A stretch of 64,000 bases of DNA from Bolinopsis microptera. Lineage: Eukaryota; Ctenophora; Tentaculata; Lobata; Bolinopsidae. The position numbers were made by a program, and so were the translations under genes. Numbering within the stretch: the stretch's first letter is position 1; every line of letters begins with the position of its first letter. The notes beneath the pieces are model-generated. The model saw only the letters and a program-made list of their open reading frames with translations. It ran no database searches and was not told the origin of the DNA. Below are positions 50,901 to 61,143 of the stretch, piece by piece. Location: positions 17,902,475-17,966,474 of the forward strand of contig NC_087077.1 of assembly GCF_026151205.1 (NCBI RefSeq), read 5' to 3'.

Positions 50901-53900
50901 TATTATAATTAAAAGTAAAATCTCACAGATCTGTATATTTCAGTTGAACTGGAAGCAAGAGTGGGACAAGAGAGCGGATCTCCACAAGCTCCTCTCCCAG
51001 ACCGGTCGGTTTGATGACGCTCTCAGAGGGGCTGCCTCAGAGCTGGATAACTTTGTCAATATGCTGGACGAGTTTGAGAAGGCGGTCGCACGGTCCCAGG
51101 AGTTCGCTGATAGCGCCGAGGAGGTAGACAATGAAAGTTGTTTTGTTTTTCCTCGACACCGGAAAATCTGTGTGTTCGTATGTGTATTTCACGAAAGCGA
51201 TTAAACTTTCCTTTCATTTTGCCTAGGCAAAAATATCGGTAGGGAATAAGTAGTCGGGTTCTGGTATACTAGCTAAAAATACTGATGTAGATTTGTCTGA
51301 AATGTGATTTAAATTTGTCACTTTTTTCTCATTCTTTTCTTTCTTATCGAGGAACACAGTCATCTAACATCCGTGATATTGAAAGGGATACAAATTATAA
51401 TTTTGCGAGACCGCAAAGAAAACGGAGCGTCCTTAGTAATAACCATGGCGGAATTCTAAATTCTTGTTGGCATTAAAATACAGCTCCTTATTCTAAATTG
51501 ATTTCAGTACTTAGCAGAAGAAGATATCCCGAGTACAGCTACAGAGACCAACAACACATTAACAGAACAAAAGGATCTGCTGAACACTTTAGAAGAGGAA
51601 CAGAGAAATCTAGAGTACTCTTATCGCTCACTCAGTCGCGCTATACCCAAGGTATGATTCTACGGATATTGTTAAAAATTAAGCTCTCCTCAATTTCCGA
51701 TGATTCAGTTTCAATATTGATATTACCAATTCTTATTACCAATTCTTACTCTCATAATTTCCAATATCCCTAATCTCACTACAAATATGCACCTTGTAAT
51801 CCTTATCGCATTGTTACAGATAATCCCCTTGTCGATATACGAGCAACAGAGATCGGTTACAGCAGTGCAGAACAGTCTGAGTGATATAGAGGGTGTTATC
51901 AGTGGAAGTGTGGAGACACTATCCTTCCTCTCCTCCAGGTTACCAAGATGAAAAATGTTTAAAATGTGTTGTTATCTACGTTATCAAATTCTCCTTGTAG
52001 GGTTTGGTGCATTCAGTGTATATTGTGAGTTGGAATGTTACCTAACGAAACTGTTTAGGTTACCCTCGTTGGAATGTTACCTAACGAAACTGTTTAGGTT
52101 ACCATCGTTGGAATGTTACCTAACGAAAATGTTTAGGTTACCATCGTTGGAATGTTACCTAACGAAACTGTTTAGGTTACCCTCGTTGGAATGTTACCTA
52201 ACGAAACTGTTTAGGTTACCCTCGTTGGAATGTTACCTAACGAAACTGTTTAGGTTACCCTCGTTGGAATGTTACCTAATGAAACTGTTTAGGTTACCCT
52301 CGTTGGAATGTTACCTAACGAAACTGTTTAGGTTACCCTCGTTGGAATGTTACCTAACGAAACTGTTTAGGTTACCCTCGTTGGAATGTTACCTAACGAA
52401 ACTGTTTAGGTTACCCTCGTTGGAATGTTACCTAACGAAACTGTTTAGGTTACCCTCGTTGGAATGTTACCTAACGAAACTGTTTAGGTTACCCTCGTTG
52501 GAATGTTACCTAACGACACTGTTTAGGTTACCCTCGTTGGAATGTTACCTAACGAAACTGTTTAGGTTACCCTCGTTGGAGCAAAAGTTGCAAGATGCTG
52601 ATGAGATCCTTACAAAAACTGAGGATGAGATTGACAGTATGGACTCTGGGAGCATAAACCCTGAGGATTTGCAGCTCCAGGTAATTTTAGAGGAAACATT
52701 GTCCATGAGCCGTGGAGTGTCTTGCAGATCAGTTTACGTTTGGATTATTACCTTACGTGGGAATATTTTGGTAATAATGGTAGGTTTCGTGTTTTTTTTT
52801 TCTCCCCACCAATTCTTCAGAGATGTTTTGTAACTTACAGCCTGTTTTCCCAGATGGACCGAGCTAACACCCACCTTGCCACCGTAGACAACCTCTTCAC
52901 AGCTATAGAGAGTTTCAGCTCTGAGTTCAACTTGCAACCTCTCAAAGTTGAGTGGGAAGAGCTGAACCTGAGGGCTGACAGGTAATTTGTTTGCACAGCA
53001 ATATTGATAAATTCTTTGTAGTGGTATTCTAGATCTGCATCCTGATAAACAGCGAGTGTGAAGTGGGTAGTTCCCGATTTAAGACTAACATTATTTCAAA
53101 GTTATTTCCTAAATCCCCAGATCACGAAACAAGATACTTGAAATGGTTGAAACAGAGGAAGCTGTGTCAGAGGAAGTGGTCGCTGTATCCGACTGGGCTG
53201 AAACGTTGGAGACTTTCCTTCAGAGGAGAATGAAAGCTATCGAATCCAGGAAACAACTTAGAGAGGTCACTATCTTGCTAGAAAGCTTGACCTTAAAATT
53301 GACTATTTCTATTAAAAAGGTCAGCTTGACTGCATTGAAATTATGAATTTTTGATCAGATTTAAGTTACTGATCTCTATCTTCAGGTGCAAGGTAAATGG
53401 AAGGAGGTAGCTGAAGATCTGCGTACGAAATGTGAGGAGATAGAAGTCCTACTACAAAGTGACTACAGTACTCAAGATCACCGAGTCATGTCCCCTCTAG
53501 ATAAGGACACTCTTATCTCCCTCCGCAATCAGCTTGCTTCACTTCAGACACCACTTCAGAGCAGGAGGGAGCTTCTCCAGGAGGCTTATTCTAACTGGGG
53601 AAATGTTGAATCTCAGATGAAATCACTGTCTCTGAATATGTTGAATTTGGAGTTTGCACCCTCTGGAGCGAGGTATGAAATGCCAGGTGGTGAATGGTCG
53701 GTGAGGCCTATGTTAGAGTATGTTGATAGGCTAACAGAGAGTGAGAAAGAGTTGGAGGAACAAGCCCAGCAACTTCAGAGTTTAGTTCAGAACATTTCCG
53801 ATCTTCCCACCGCTATTCTAGACACATCCACCATAGTTAAGGAGCGGGAAAATCTCCTCAATAAACACACAGTTCTGTGCAAACGAGCCAGCAATAAACG

Positions 53901-54243
53901 TGTCAAATTCCAGAGAACTTGTCTCAAACTGGAACCAGTATTACCGTTCCTCAGACCCGTTTATTTGAACAAAATCAAGTGGTTGTACAAAAAACCATTG
54001 CCGGACATAGACTCAAAACGAGATAGTTCCTCCTCTCAGATTGTTGCAGTTCTTAAGAATCCTAAGATGTTGAAAACTGTGCGGTATTCCCAGTATTGGC
54101 ATGCTGTCAGGACTGTTGCCCCGGAGAAGATCCCGCTGATGTTGCTAACTTGGTTTGCGTACGCTCTGGGACCCTGGGGTATGGGGTGTTCTACTGACAA
54201 ACCCATGATGATCTCACTTTATACGCCAGATTTAAGGATTTGA
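32942..54243 (+). CDS. Two-CH-domain, spectrin-repeat, tail-anchored protein (nesprin/KASH- or calmin-like)
   Basis: Twenty exons with consistent phases encode 1,120 residues: 32942-33012, 34463-34537, 40949-41125, 42096-42274, 42553-42617, 44819-44958, 45101-45208, 45411-45535, 46743-46871, 47076-47203, 47412-47516, 47633-47903, 48060-48160, 50944-51123, 51508-51651, 51820-51938, 52566-52680, 52854-52981, 53121-53265, 53386-54243. CH1 spans about 108-236 ([49 protein letters not shown]). CH2 spans about 237-345 ([32 protein letters not shown]). An acidic linker (350-525) precedes helical spectrin-like repeats (530-1010). The C-terminus has a hydrophobic stretch ([19 protein letters not shown], about 1084-1102) and an 18-residue tail. 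CH pairs bind F-actin; a terminal anchor would tie actin to a membrane, probably the nuclear envelope. AATAAA follows near 54608. The exon 3 acceptor and start codon are the least certain parts. Confidence 0.87.
33013..34462 (+). other. Intron 1 with a CpG-rich patch
   Basis: Between about 33235 and 33375 the sequence is rich in GCGCGC and CGCC, unlike its AT-rich surroundings. It could be an alternative promoter or first exon. No initiator or ORF decides this. Confidence 0.35.
35211..38317. mobile_element. 3.1 kb G/C-capped element filled with a polypyrimidine minisatellite, intron 2
   Basis: The left end is a G run followed by TGTCACGTCCGTCTATGTCC; the right end is GGACATAGACGGACATGACA followed by a C run. 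It is flanked by TATAAA on both sides (35205-35210, 38318-38323), a possible 6 bp target duplication. Just inside lie tandem GGACATAGGC-type decamers and the block CATAGAATCCAAAAAGGACA. The interior (35530-38110) is almost pure TCCTCC/CAGTCC on the plus strand, and about 1,073 bp of it is tandemly duplicated (GGAAATAACATTTCTAGATG at 35521 and 36594). Long open frames here are low-complexity artefacts. Confidence 0.7.
38477..38570. promoter_or_regulatory. Cluster of CRE and E-box sites
   Basis: Four TGACGTCA sites (CREB/ATF consensus) and three TCACGTGA sites (bHLH-type E-box) fall within 94 bp, arranged as a degenerate tandem repeat in intron 2 of the two-CH-domain gene. This could be an intronic enhancer or simply a repeat that happens to contain these words. 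Confidence 0.5.
38571..40948 (+). other. Remainder of intron 2
   Basis: No exon supported. 39795-39845 is a short repeat of TTAACATAG/TTAACATAA. A 72-residue ORF at 40159-40377 has no splice or similarity support. Confidence 0.4.
42618..44818 (+). other. Intron 5
   Basis: AT-rich intron with no recognised element. Short ORFs at 43574-43768 and 44475-44789 are unsupported. A nearby feature in intron 8 (45571-45640) is a 31 bp exact tandem duplication containing TTTATTACAG, an acceptor-like word. Confidence 0.4.
48657..49803. mobile_element. 1.15 kb MITE with TAATTTTGTCA termini, intron 13
   Basis: The left end is GGGTAAGGCACGTAATTTTG and then TCA. The right end reads GGGTAAAGCACATAATTTTG and then TCA on the opposite strand. 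TA flanks both sides (48655-48656, 49804-49805), as for Tc1/mariner-type insertions. ACCTAATTTTGTCA or its complement recurs several times inside. No transposase remains. Confidence 0.8.
51215..51270 (+). repeat. Dispersed repeat fragment, intron 14
   Basis: About 50 bp, with GTAGGGAATAAGTAGTCGGG, matches the minus strand of 905-957 in the insertion within the fold-back element. Confidence 0.6.
52030..52578 (+). repeat. 39 bp minisatellite repeating a splice acceptor, 14 copies
   Basis: Each 39 bp unit reads GAATGTTACCTAACGAAACT, then GTTTAG, then GTTACCCTCGTTG. It includes a branch-point-like CCTAAC, an acceptor TTTAG, and the first 13 bases of exon 17 (GTTACCCTCGTTG). Fourteen copies run from 52033 to 52578, where the true exon sequence (GAGCAAAAG) begins. 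The unit is a multiple of three with no stop, so every copy is in frame with exon 17 and would add 13 residues ([13 protein letters not shown]). Single variants (Met for Thr or Leu, Thr for Lys) mark individual copies. Confidence 0.95.
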
Positions 54244-54789
54244 ACAATTTGGAATATTTTCTCGTAATTTCGGGACCAGAATTGACAATGTTGATTGAAA
54301 CTGAGGATTGTGAAGAAACAAAGTTTAATCTCTATCGGTACAAGAAAGCTATTTGGTAGCAGACAGCGAGGAATAACAATTAAATGATAGGTTTCCGACT
54401 ACCCGCGCTACGTTTTAAAAAGTGTTGCCGCTGTAAAACGGACGAAGGATGAACATGTTTCCCTGTTTTAGAATTTAGGTGTAAATTTGTAGGTTAAGCT
54501 GTAAGTTTTTTGTTTTTTTTTCAGAATATATTATTGTTTGCAAATATAAATTATGTGTTATATAAGGGTATTAATGCTGATGCTTCAACTAGATATTATT
54601 GTTTGAAAATAAAATGTATTAAATTCTTGTATGTGTATTAGTCGGGAATTTTAGTTTGTTAATAGGAAAATGTCAAACACAATTTGTTGATTATCATTAA
54701 TAATTATTAAATGGTTTATATGTGACAGGCTCCGAATGGATCACTCTCCCTCGCGTGTCACCTGACTTGCGGTAAATTGTGATAAAGAA
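54244..54789 (+). other. 3'UTR and flank of the two-CH-domain gene
   Basis: AATAAA near 54608 (GAAAATAAAATG) is the likely polyadenylation signal, with TATGTGTATTAG downstream. No other feature. Confidence 0.6.
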
Positions 54790-56928
54790 CCCCTTTACTT
54801 ACCTTTACTTACCCTTTTACTAACCTTTACTTACCCCTTTACTAACTTTTACTTACCCCTTTACTTACCTTTACTTACCCCTTTACTTACCCCTTTACTT
54901 ACCCTTTTACTAACCTTTACTTACCCCTTTACTTACTCCTTTGCTAACCTTTACTTACCCCTTTACTTACCTTTACTTACCCCTTAACTTACCCCTTTAC
55001 TTACCCTTTTACTAACCTTTACTTACCCCTTTACTTACCTTTACTTACCCCTTTACTTACCCCTTTACTTACCCTTTTACTAACCTTTACTTACCCCTTT
55101 ACTTACCTTTACTTACCCCTTTACTTACCCCTTTACTTACCCCTTCACTTACCCCTTTACTTACCTTTACTTAACCCTTTACTTACCTTTACTTAACCCT
55201 TTACTTACCTTTACTTACCCCTTTACTTACCCCTTTACTTACCCTTTTACTAACCTTTACTTACCCCTTTACTTACCCCTTTGCTAACCTTTACTTACCC
55301 CTTTACTTACCCTTTTACTTACCTTTACTTACCCCTTTACTTACCCCTTTACTTACCTTTACTTACCCCTTTACTCCACTTTACTTAACCCTTTACTTAC
55401 CCCTTTACTCCACTTTACTTACCCCTTTACTTACCCCTTTACTTACCCCTTTACTTAACCCTTTACTTAACCCTTTACTTACCCCTTTACTCCACTTTAC
55501 TTACCCCTTTACTTACCCCTTTACTTACCCCTTCACTTACCCCTTTACTTACCCCTTTACTTACCTTTACTTACCCCTTTACTCCACTTTACTTACCCCT
55601 TTACTTACCCCTTTACTTACCCCTTTACTTACCCTTTTACTTACCTTTACTTACCCCTTTACTTACCCTTTTACTTACCTTTACTTACCCCTTTACTTAC
55701 CCCTTTACTTACCTTTACTTACCCCTTAACTCCACTTTACTTAACCCTTTACTTACCCCTTTACTCCACTTTACTTAACCCTTTACTTACCCCTTTACTT
55801 ACCCCTTTACTTACCCCTTTACTTAACCCTTTACTTACCCCTTTACTCCACTTTACTTACCCCTTTACTTACCCCTTTACTTACCTTTACTTACCCCTTT
55901 ACTCCACTTTACTTACCTTTACTTACCCCTTTACTCCACTTTACTTACCCCTTTACTTACCCCTTTACTTACCCCTTTACTTACCCTTTTACTTACCTTT
56001 ACTTACCCCTTTACTTACCCCTTTACTTACCTTTACTTACCCCTTTACTTACCCCTTTACTTAACCCTTTACTTACCCCTTTACTCCACTTTACTTACCC
56101 CTTTACTTACCCCTTTACTTACCTTTACTTACCCCTTTACTCCACTTTACTTACCTTTACTTACCCCTTTACTCCACTTTACTTACCCCTTTACTTACCC
56201 CTTCACTTACCCCTTTACTTACCCCTTTACTTACCTTTACTTACCCCTTTACTCCACTTTACTTACCCCTTTACTTACCCCTTTACTTACCCCTTTACTT
56301 ACCCTTTTACTCACCTTTACTTACCCCTTTACTTACCTTTACTTACCCCTTTACTCCACTTTACTTAACCCTTTACTTACCCCTTTACTCCACTTTACTT
56401 ACCCCTTTACTTACCCCTTTACTTACCCCTTTACTTACCCCTTTACTTAACCCTTTACTTACCCCTTTACTCCACTTTACTTACCCCTTTACTTACCCCT
56501 TTACTTACCTTTACTTACCCCTTTACTCCACTTCACTTACCCCTTTACTTACCCCTTTACTTACCCCTTTACTTACCCTTTTACTTACCTTTACTTACCC
56601 CTTTACTTACCCCTTTACTTACATTTACTTACCTTTACTTACCCCTTTACTCCACTTTACTTAACCCTTTACTTACCCCTTTACTCCACTTTACTTACCC
56701 CTTTACTTACCCCTTTACTTACCCCTTTACTTACCCTTTTACTTACCTTTACTTACCCCTTTACTTACCCCTTTACTTCCCCCTTTACTTACCCCTTTAC
56801 TTAACCCTTTACTTAACCCTTTACTTACCACTTTACTTACCCCTTTACTTACCCCTTTACTTACCCCTTCACTTACCCCTTTACTAACCCCTTTACTAAC
56901 CTTTACTTACCCCTTTACTTACCCCTAA
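54790..56928. repeat. 2.1 kb minisatellite (CCCCTTTACTTA)n
   Basis: A 12 bp unit CCCCTTTACTTA, with 6 bp-shorter (TTTACTTACC) and CTCCACTTTACTTA variants, organised in higher-order blocks. By length it is about 170-180 units. The minus strand reads GGGGTAAGTAAA: regularly spaced G4 runs, and a near-consensus 5' splice site (GGTAAGTA) in each unit. Confidence 0.95.
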
Positions 56929-57143
56929 CCACCATCCTGATAAAATCCCCGGTTGAGTGCTCTGATCCTCCTCAAATAAAGGGGAATACTGTGTAAAAAC
57001 ACAAGTTATAATAACGTGAATTTAGATTAAAATTAGCCTCACCGGGTGAAATTTTCCGAAACATCCGTGATCTATATACTTATATATGTTCGAGGGTAGA
57101 GTGGTTCAGAAATTTTCAAATAATCAATACCAAGAGCATTATA

Positions 57144-58066
57144 AGGGGTCGTTCACTTATTACGTAATCAGTCGAGGGGGTTTCCAAATGATTACGCTAG
57201 TGTAATTTTGATACAGTAGCTATGTGTAAAGATAGGGGGGGGGGGGGGGGCCAACCATATTAAAGTATATTAAAGTATATCCCCGGGTCAAAATCGGAAA
57301 AAATCCTACATTTTAATATACTTTAATATACCTACAATTAGAAGATTTATATTCTTCGTTAAGATTTACATGATGAACTATATTTTTCACTCAGATTCGC
57401 AAGATAAGCCTGTTTTAGGACTAGTACATGAATTTCCATCCAGATTGGTCAAAAATTGGTTGAGCTATGAGCTTTATAAAATATGCCCATATTTGGGCAT
57501 ACGCTTTTGCCCAAATTCGCTTTTGCCCAAATTCGATAAAATTTCAATATTATTTAATGAGACTAACTCTATGTGAAAGATATAACTCAGTGTTTGTTGA
57601 ATATAGTGGATACTAAGTAAAAAGACCTCCATGAACAAAATTGGGAAAATTGCACATAATATCTCTGTTCGGAATACTAGCCAAAATGACTTCATTAAAA
57701 TTGTTGATACATGTTCGGCGGCGAAAAGTGGCATGCAACGTATGTCAATAAAATTGAAATAACTCCATCAGTTTTCAATATTTTTTCAAGAACTTTTTGG
57801 AATCGATTAAGAATTGCATTTCAAGCTTATTTTGGGTAACAATTTTCGATATAGGCCTCCAAGGATAGGGATATATTAAAGTATATTGTAGGTATATTAA
57901 AGTATAACTATATCCCCGGGTCAAAATCGGGAAAAATCCTACATTTTAATATACTTTAATATGGTTGCCCCCCCCCCCCCCCCCCCCCCCAAATAATTAC
58001 GGAGGGGGGGGGGGTTAAAAATTGGCAAAAAAGTGATTACGTAATATCAATATGTGAATGACCCCT
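57144..58066. mobile_element. 923 bp MITE, TTCAC-TATTACGTAATC family, TA target site
   Basis: The left end is AGGGGTCGTTCACTTATTAC; the right end reads AGGGGTCATTCACATATTGA, followed by TTACGTAATCA, on the other strand. TA flanks both ends. Inside are a long G run (about 57235-57250) and a long C run (about 57967-57990). Next to them are inverted and direct copies of a block with CCCCGGGTCAAAATCGG and repeated TATTAAAGTATA. No coding sequence. Confidence 0.85.
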
Positions 58067-58199
58067 TATATTACGAAGAGATTACATTTTTTGTCTGGTA
58101 GCCCCACAGGTATGTTAATTAACACAATTAATTAATATGGTAATTTGACACAGCCTCAAATTCACAGTTCTTATCCAATTGTGACGTGTTTCGGGGGTG

Positions 58200-58275
58200 G
58201 GCCGGGGCCGTATATGTCCGCTTGTCTCATAGAAACCAAAAAAGACAGGACATAGGCGGACATTGATGGACATTA
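58200..58275. repeat. Fragment of the GGACATAGGCGGACA family
   Basis: ATGTCCGCTTGTCTCATAGA, AACCAAAAAAGACAGGACAT and AGGCGGACATTGATGGACAT match the subterminal block of the element at 35211-38317. Confidence 0.7.
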
Positions 58276-58659
58276 GCAGCCAGCTAAATTTTGCTAAATT
58301 TCGTTAAAATTTGCTAATGAGGCAGGGTGATGCTTTTTCAAAAAAGTCATATTTCATGTGGTTCACCCTGTAGATCCTGTTCATTTAATATATAAAGGTA
58401 TTTTGAGGCACGAAGTGAAATGTAGAGGACTGCATTCATGTTGTACTTGGAAATGGATACAAGATCTAGAGTCCTAGACCTATCGAAAATGCAATGGTAC
58501 CATTTTTAGAAATAGCTATTATGGGCCTCAAGACAATGTCAATAGTAATACCAGGCACCAGCTGAAATTCAAACGGGCAGAAATTCTTTGATTCTTTAAT
58601 CCTCATCAAAGTTGTTGTGGTTTAGAATTAAAAAGAACGGGATACGAGGTCAGAATTAA

Positions 58660-58960
58660 CGGGTGTTACGATCGTAAAATGTTTGTTCCAACTCGGGCGC
58701 GCGCGTCCTGGTAGGTTATACTTATGAATCTACAAGGTCAGAAGAAATAATTTCCACCACCAGACATCGAATCTCATGGGTATCAATATCAAAACAGACT
58801 TTAAACTTTTAGTTTTAAAGAAGTAACTGACTTACTGGTCTCAGGTCTGTGTCTGGGTATTTATTGTAGGTTTATAACCTACCAGGACGCGCGCCGAGTT
58901 AAGACTCGTCGACGGTCCTCAGTCCTGGAACAAATATTTTACGAGTATCACTATCACCCG
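58660..58960. mobile_element. 301 bp MITE with TTAA target duplication
   Basis: Ends CGGGTG and CACCCG, flanked by TTAA (58656-58659, 58961-58964). Longer imperfect arms share GTAAAAT.TTTGTTCCA and a GC-rich CCTGGTAGGTTATA/TATAACCTACCAGG inverted pair. Probably piggyBac- or Kolobok-related. Confidence 0.75.
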
Positions 58961-58964
58961 TTAA

Positions 58965-59570
58965 GGTATTTATAGACATACAGCCCTGGAGCGAATCATT
59001 GCTAGTACACGTTGTATACCTCTCTTGTGCACGCGAAGCGAAGCGTGTACCCCTTTCGCGCGCGAGAAGGGGTTGCAGCGTGTGTCAAGCGAATCAGAAT
59101 GCAGGATTGTTATCACTTGACCATGGACAAGCCAATACGTGCGCTACATCGGTGTCACATGATCTACAAACACACGGAGCGGTTCGCCAGTTTTGTGCTT
59201 TACAGGGCTATTGGCAAGCAGCCATTGTCTGGAACATTGATAATCACCGTCTAAAGCTGAGTCACGTGACCTTGATATCAGTCTGCTGGGCCAGAGAAGA
59301 GTGACGAATGGACAAGCACAATACTCAAATACTGGTAGAAGAGGGAATAAGTGGCCGCGGCCGACTTTAAGTTTAGGATCAAAATATCAAGAAGCTAGAA
59401 TGATAACATAATCATGATTCATGATCATTGATTTGTTCAATCAAACACACAAAAAGAAAATTGAGGAATCTGGATATTTGAAAAATGTTTATGTATTCAT
59501 AATAATCAGGTTAGCATGAAACGTAAACAAAAGCAGTTTCCAGAAACACTTTGAAAATTTGTTCAAGTCA
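58965..59570. other. Non-coding interval
   Basis: Two overlapping ORFs (58999-59304, 59012-59254) cover a GC-rich patch (TTTCGCGCGCGAGAAGG) but show no similarity or splice support. The last about 60 bases before 59570 belong to the tandem repeat that continues at 61152. Confidence 0.4.
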
Positions 59571-59578
59571 CTCTCGAT

Positions 59579-61143
59579 CATAGTTGGTTCGTGCGTCAAT
59601 TTTTCGGGAAAAGTACGTAAAGTGCGTATGAATTATTTCGTGCGTTAAAAGTGCGTTTAACTTTAAGTACATTTACCGTTGAATTCACCGTTTTAGGTTT
59701 TTTCGTACGTTAAGTGCGTTATGTTTTGATTTTTGATTTGAAACTTTTACAAAATAGCAAATATACAAATGTACAGCAAGTCGAACAAACATATAAAATG
59801 GGCCGAAATGTATAAATGCTATAAAGCGTGGGTCAGTGAAACAAGTACAGAGGACAACTTTCAAAACAGGAGTTTTATGGCCGCCCAAAGTCTCAATAAC
59901 ATCACCTCCACCTAGTAATAAAATTATGAAATATGAAAAGTGTGAAACAATCAAATAATAAAATATTCAAAATATATAGTTGTCTCTTAAATACAGATAA
60001 CGTCTGAAAATTCTTAAAATAATCATCACTCCTTCAACAGACCTTCATATACTGATCAGTGTCCGAGAATGTAACTCATGATGCCTTCTTATCACGGCTA
60101 CATACCTTCCCGTACCGGATGTAGTGGTCGAGATGAGTCTGTTCCGCCCTCTTCTTCTTCAGGTCAGTGACCAGATGCTTCCTTGTTGCTCGTTCTTCGC
60201 TGGATCTGTCTGGACATATCCATACATCTTTGTGATTCTCCCTCAGTCTCCCTGTTTTCATCAGAATCTGATGAACCGCTGTTGAGCTTGGGACGGTGAT
60301 CTTGACTGGTCGGATAGCCGTACTACCTGGCCTCTTCCAACCGACTCTAGTCGCTTCGAAGTGAGGTTTCTCCCCGATCTCCTCCAAAACTGCGGTAACT
60401 AGCGCTGGAAGCTGTTCTTCCTCCTCTTCTTTCAGCCCAAACACGATCAGGTTCTTGCTCCTGTCCTCCTCTGCAGCCACACTCTTCATCACCTTCTTCA
60501 GGATTTTACTGTTGCAGACCGTACCACTTGCACTGTTCTGTTGAACAGCTGCACTATAGTTCTGAATCCCTGACTCCACCGTTGTTTGGACTGTCTCCTC
60601 AACAGACGTCTTAAGCAATTGTAGTTGTTCGTCCTTCTGCATCAGCAGCTGGCCCTGCAGTCTGATCACCTTTTCTTTGTCTGCTAGTGCTTCCGTCTTG
60701 AATCACTCGATGATCTCCTTCAAGAGATACATCTGACTACTCTGCCGACGAACAAGGTCCACTGCATCCACAATCCAGCCAGACAGAGTCTGTTTATCCT
60801 TAGTCTTGATCTTTTCACGACTATCGTAGTCAATTTCACGGTAGTCTATATGCAGGTCTTTTTCTAACTGATCGGACCAGCGTGCAACACAGCCTTCCAC
60901 ATCTTCCTGTTGATCATAGTTGAACTCCTTAATCAACTCCTGGGATCGGGTCAAAGTTGGGTCATCCCCCATAGTGTACTTGTATAGTAATGTACAAGTA
61001 CACACGCAAAGGTAAACTACGCGGTAGCAGCAAACTGAACTTATTGCAAATTTACAAAAGATAAGAGAGCTCGATATTTGCAACACAAGCTACACTGATT
61101 ACACACAGTAAAAAGTACGTTAAGTGCGCACGAACCAACTATG
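59579..61143. mobile_element. 1,565 bp TIR element with 8 bp target duplication carrying an ORF1-like gene
   Basis: The left end CATAGTTGGTTCGTGCG and right end CGCACGAACCAACTATG are perfect 17 bp TIRs, flanked by identical CTCTCGAT (59571-59578, 61144-61151). ACGTTAAGTGCG-type motifs recur in the subterminal regions, a pattern expected of transposase-binding sites. The flanks are one copy of a tandem repeat whose uninterrupted copies (about 61405 and 61560, GAGTCATCTCGATACGTACC) serve as paralogous empty sites. The 8 bp duplication fits hAT. The only gene inside is the ORF1-like one at 60076-60972. Confidence 0.93.
60076..60972 (-). pseudogene. ORF1-like coiled-coil/RNA-binding-type protein with one in-frame stop
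   Basis: From ATG at 60972 the frame reads MGDDPTLTRSQELIKEFNYD, then a coiled coil (IIE-stop-FKTEALADKEKVIRLQGQ), then DRSKNLIVFGLKEEEEE. The rest reads TRVGWKRPGSTAIRPVKIT, VHQILMKTGRLRENHKDVW, ICPDRSSEERATRKHLV and KKKRAEQ, ending in a basic tail. It is about 297 residues, interrupted by a single TGA at 60705-60703. The NLIVFG, RPVKIT, ICPDR and ERATRK blocks are shared by a family of ORF1-type proteins that I associate with cnidarian repeats; they resemble RRM-like ORF1p of non-LTR elements. The first methionine of the longer frame (61086) precedes a Cys-rich, improbable leader, so I prefer 60972. The same gene is broken at 1927-2405. Confidence 0.75.

Noticed and set aside
52030-52578. 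CRISPR array
   Set aside because: Identical tandem units with no spacers, in a eukaryotic intron.
51955-52833. 292-residue ORF starting at 51955 as an independent gene
   Set aside because: It is the minisatellite plus exon 17 read through; the meaningful part is the exon and its repeated acceptor.
54790-56928. Telomere or interstitial telomeric repeat
   Set aside because: The unit is CCCCTTTACTTA, not CCCTAA, and it lies between ordinary sequence.
58999-59304. 101-residue ORF
   Set aside because: Overlapped by another open frame in a GC-rich patch; nothing recognisable.
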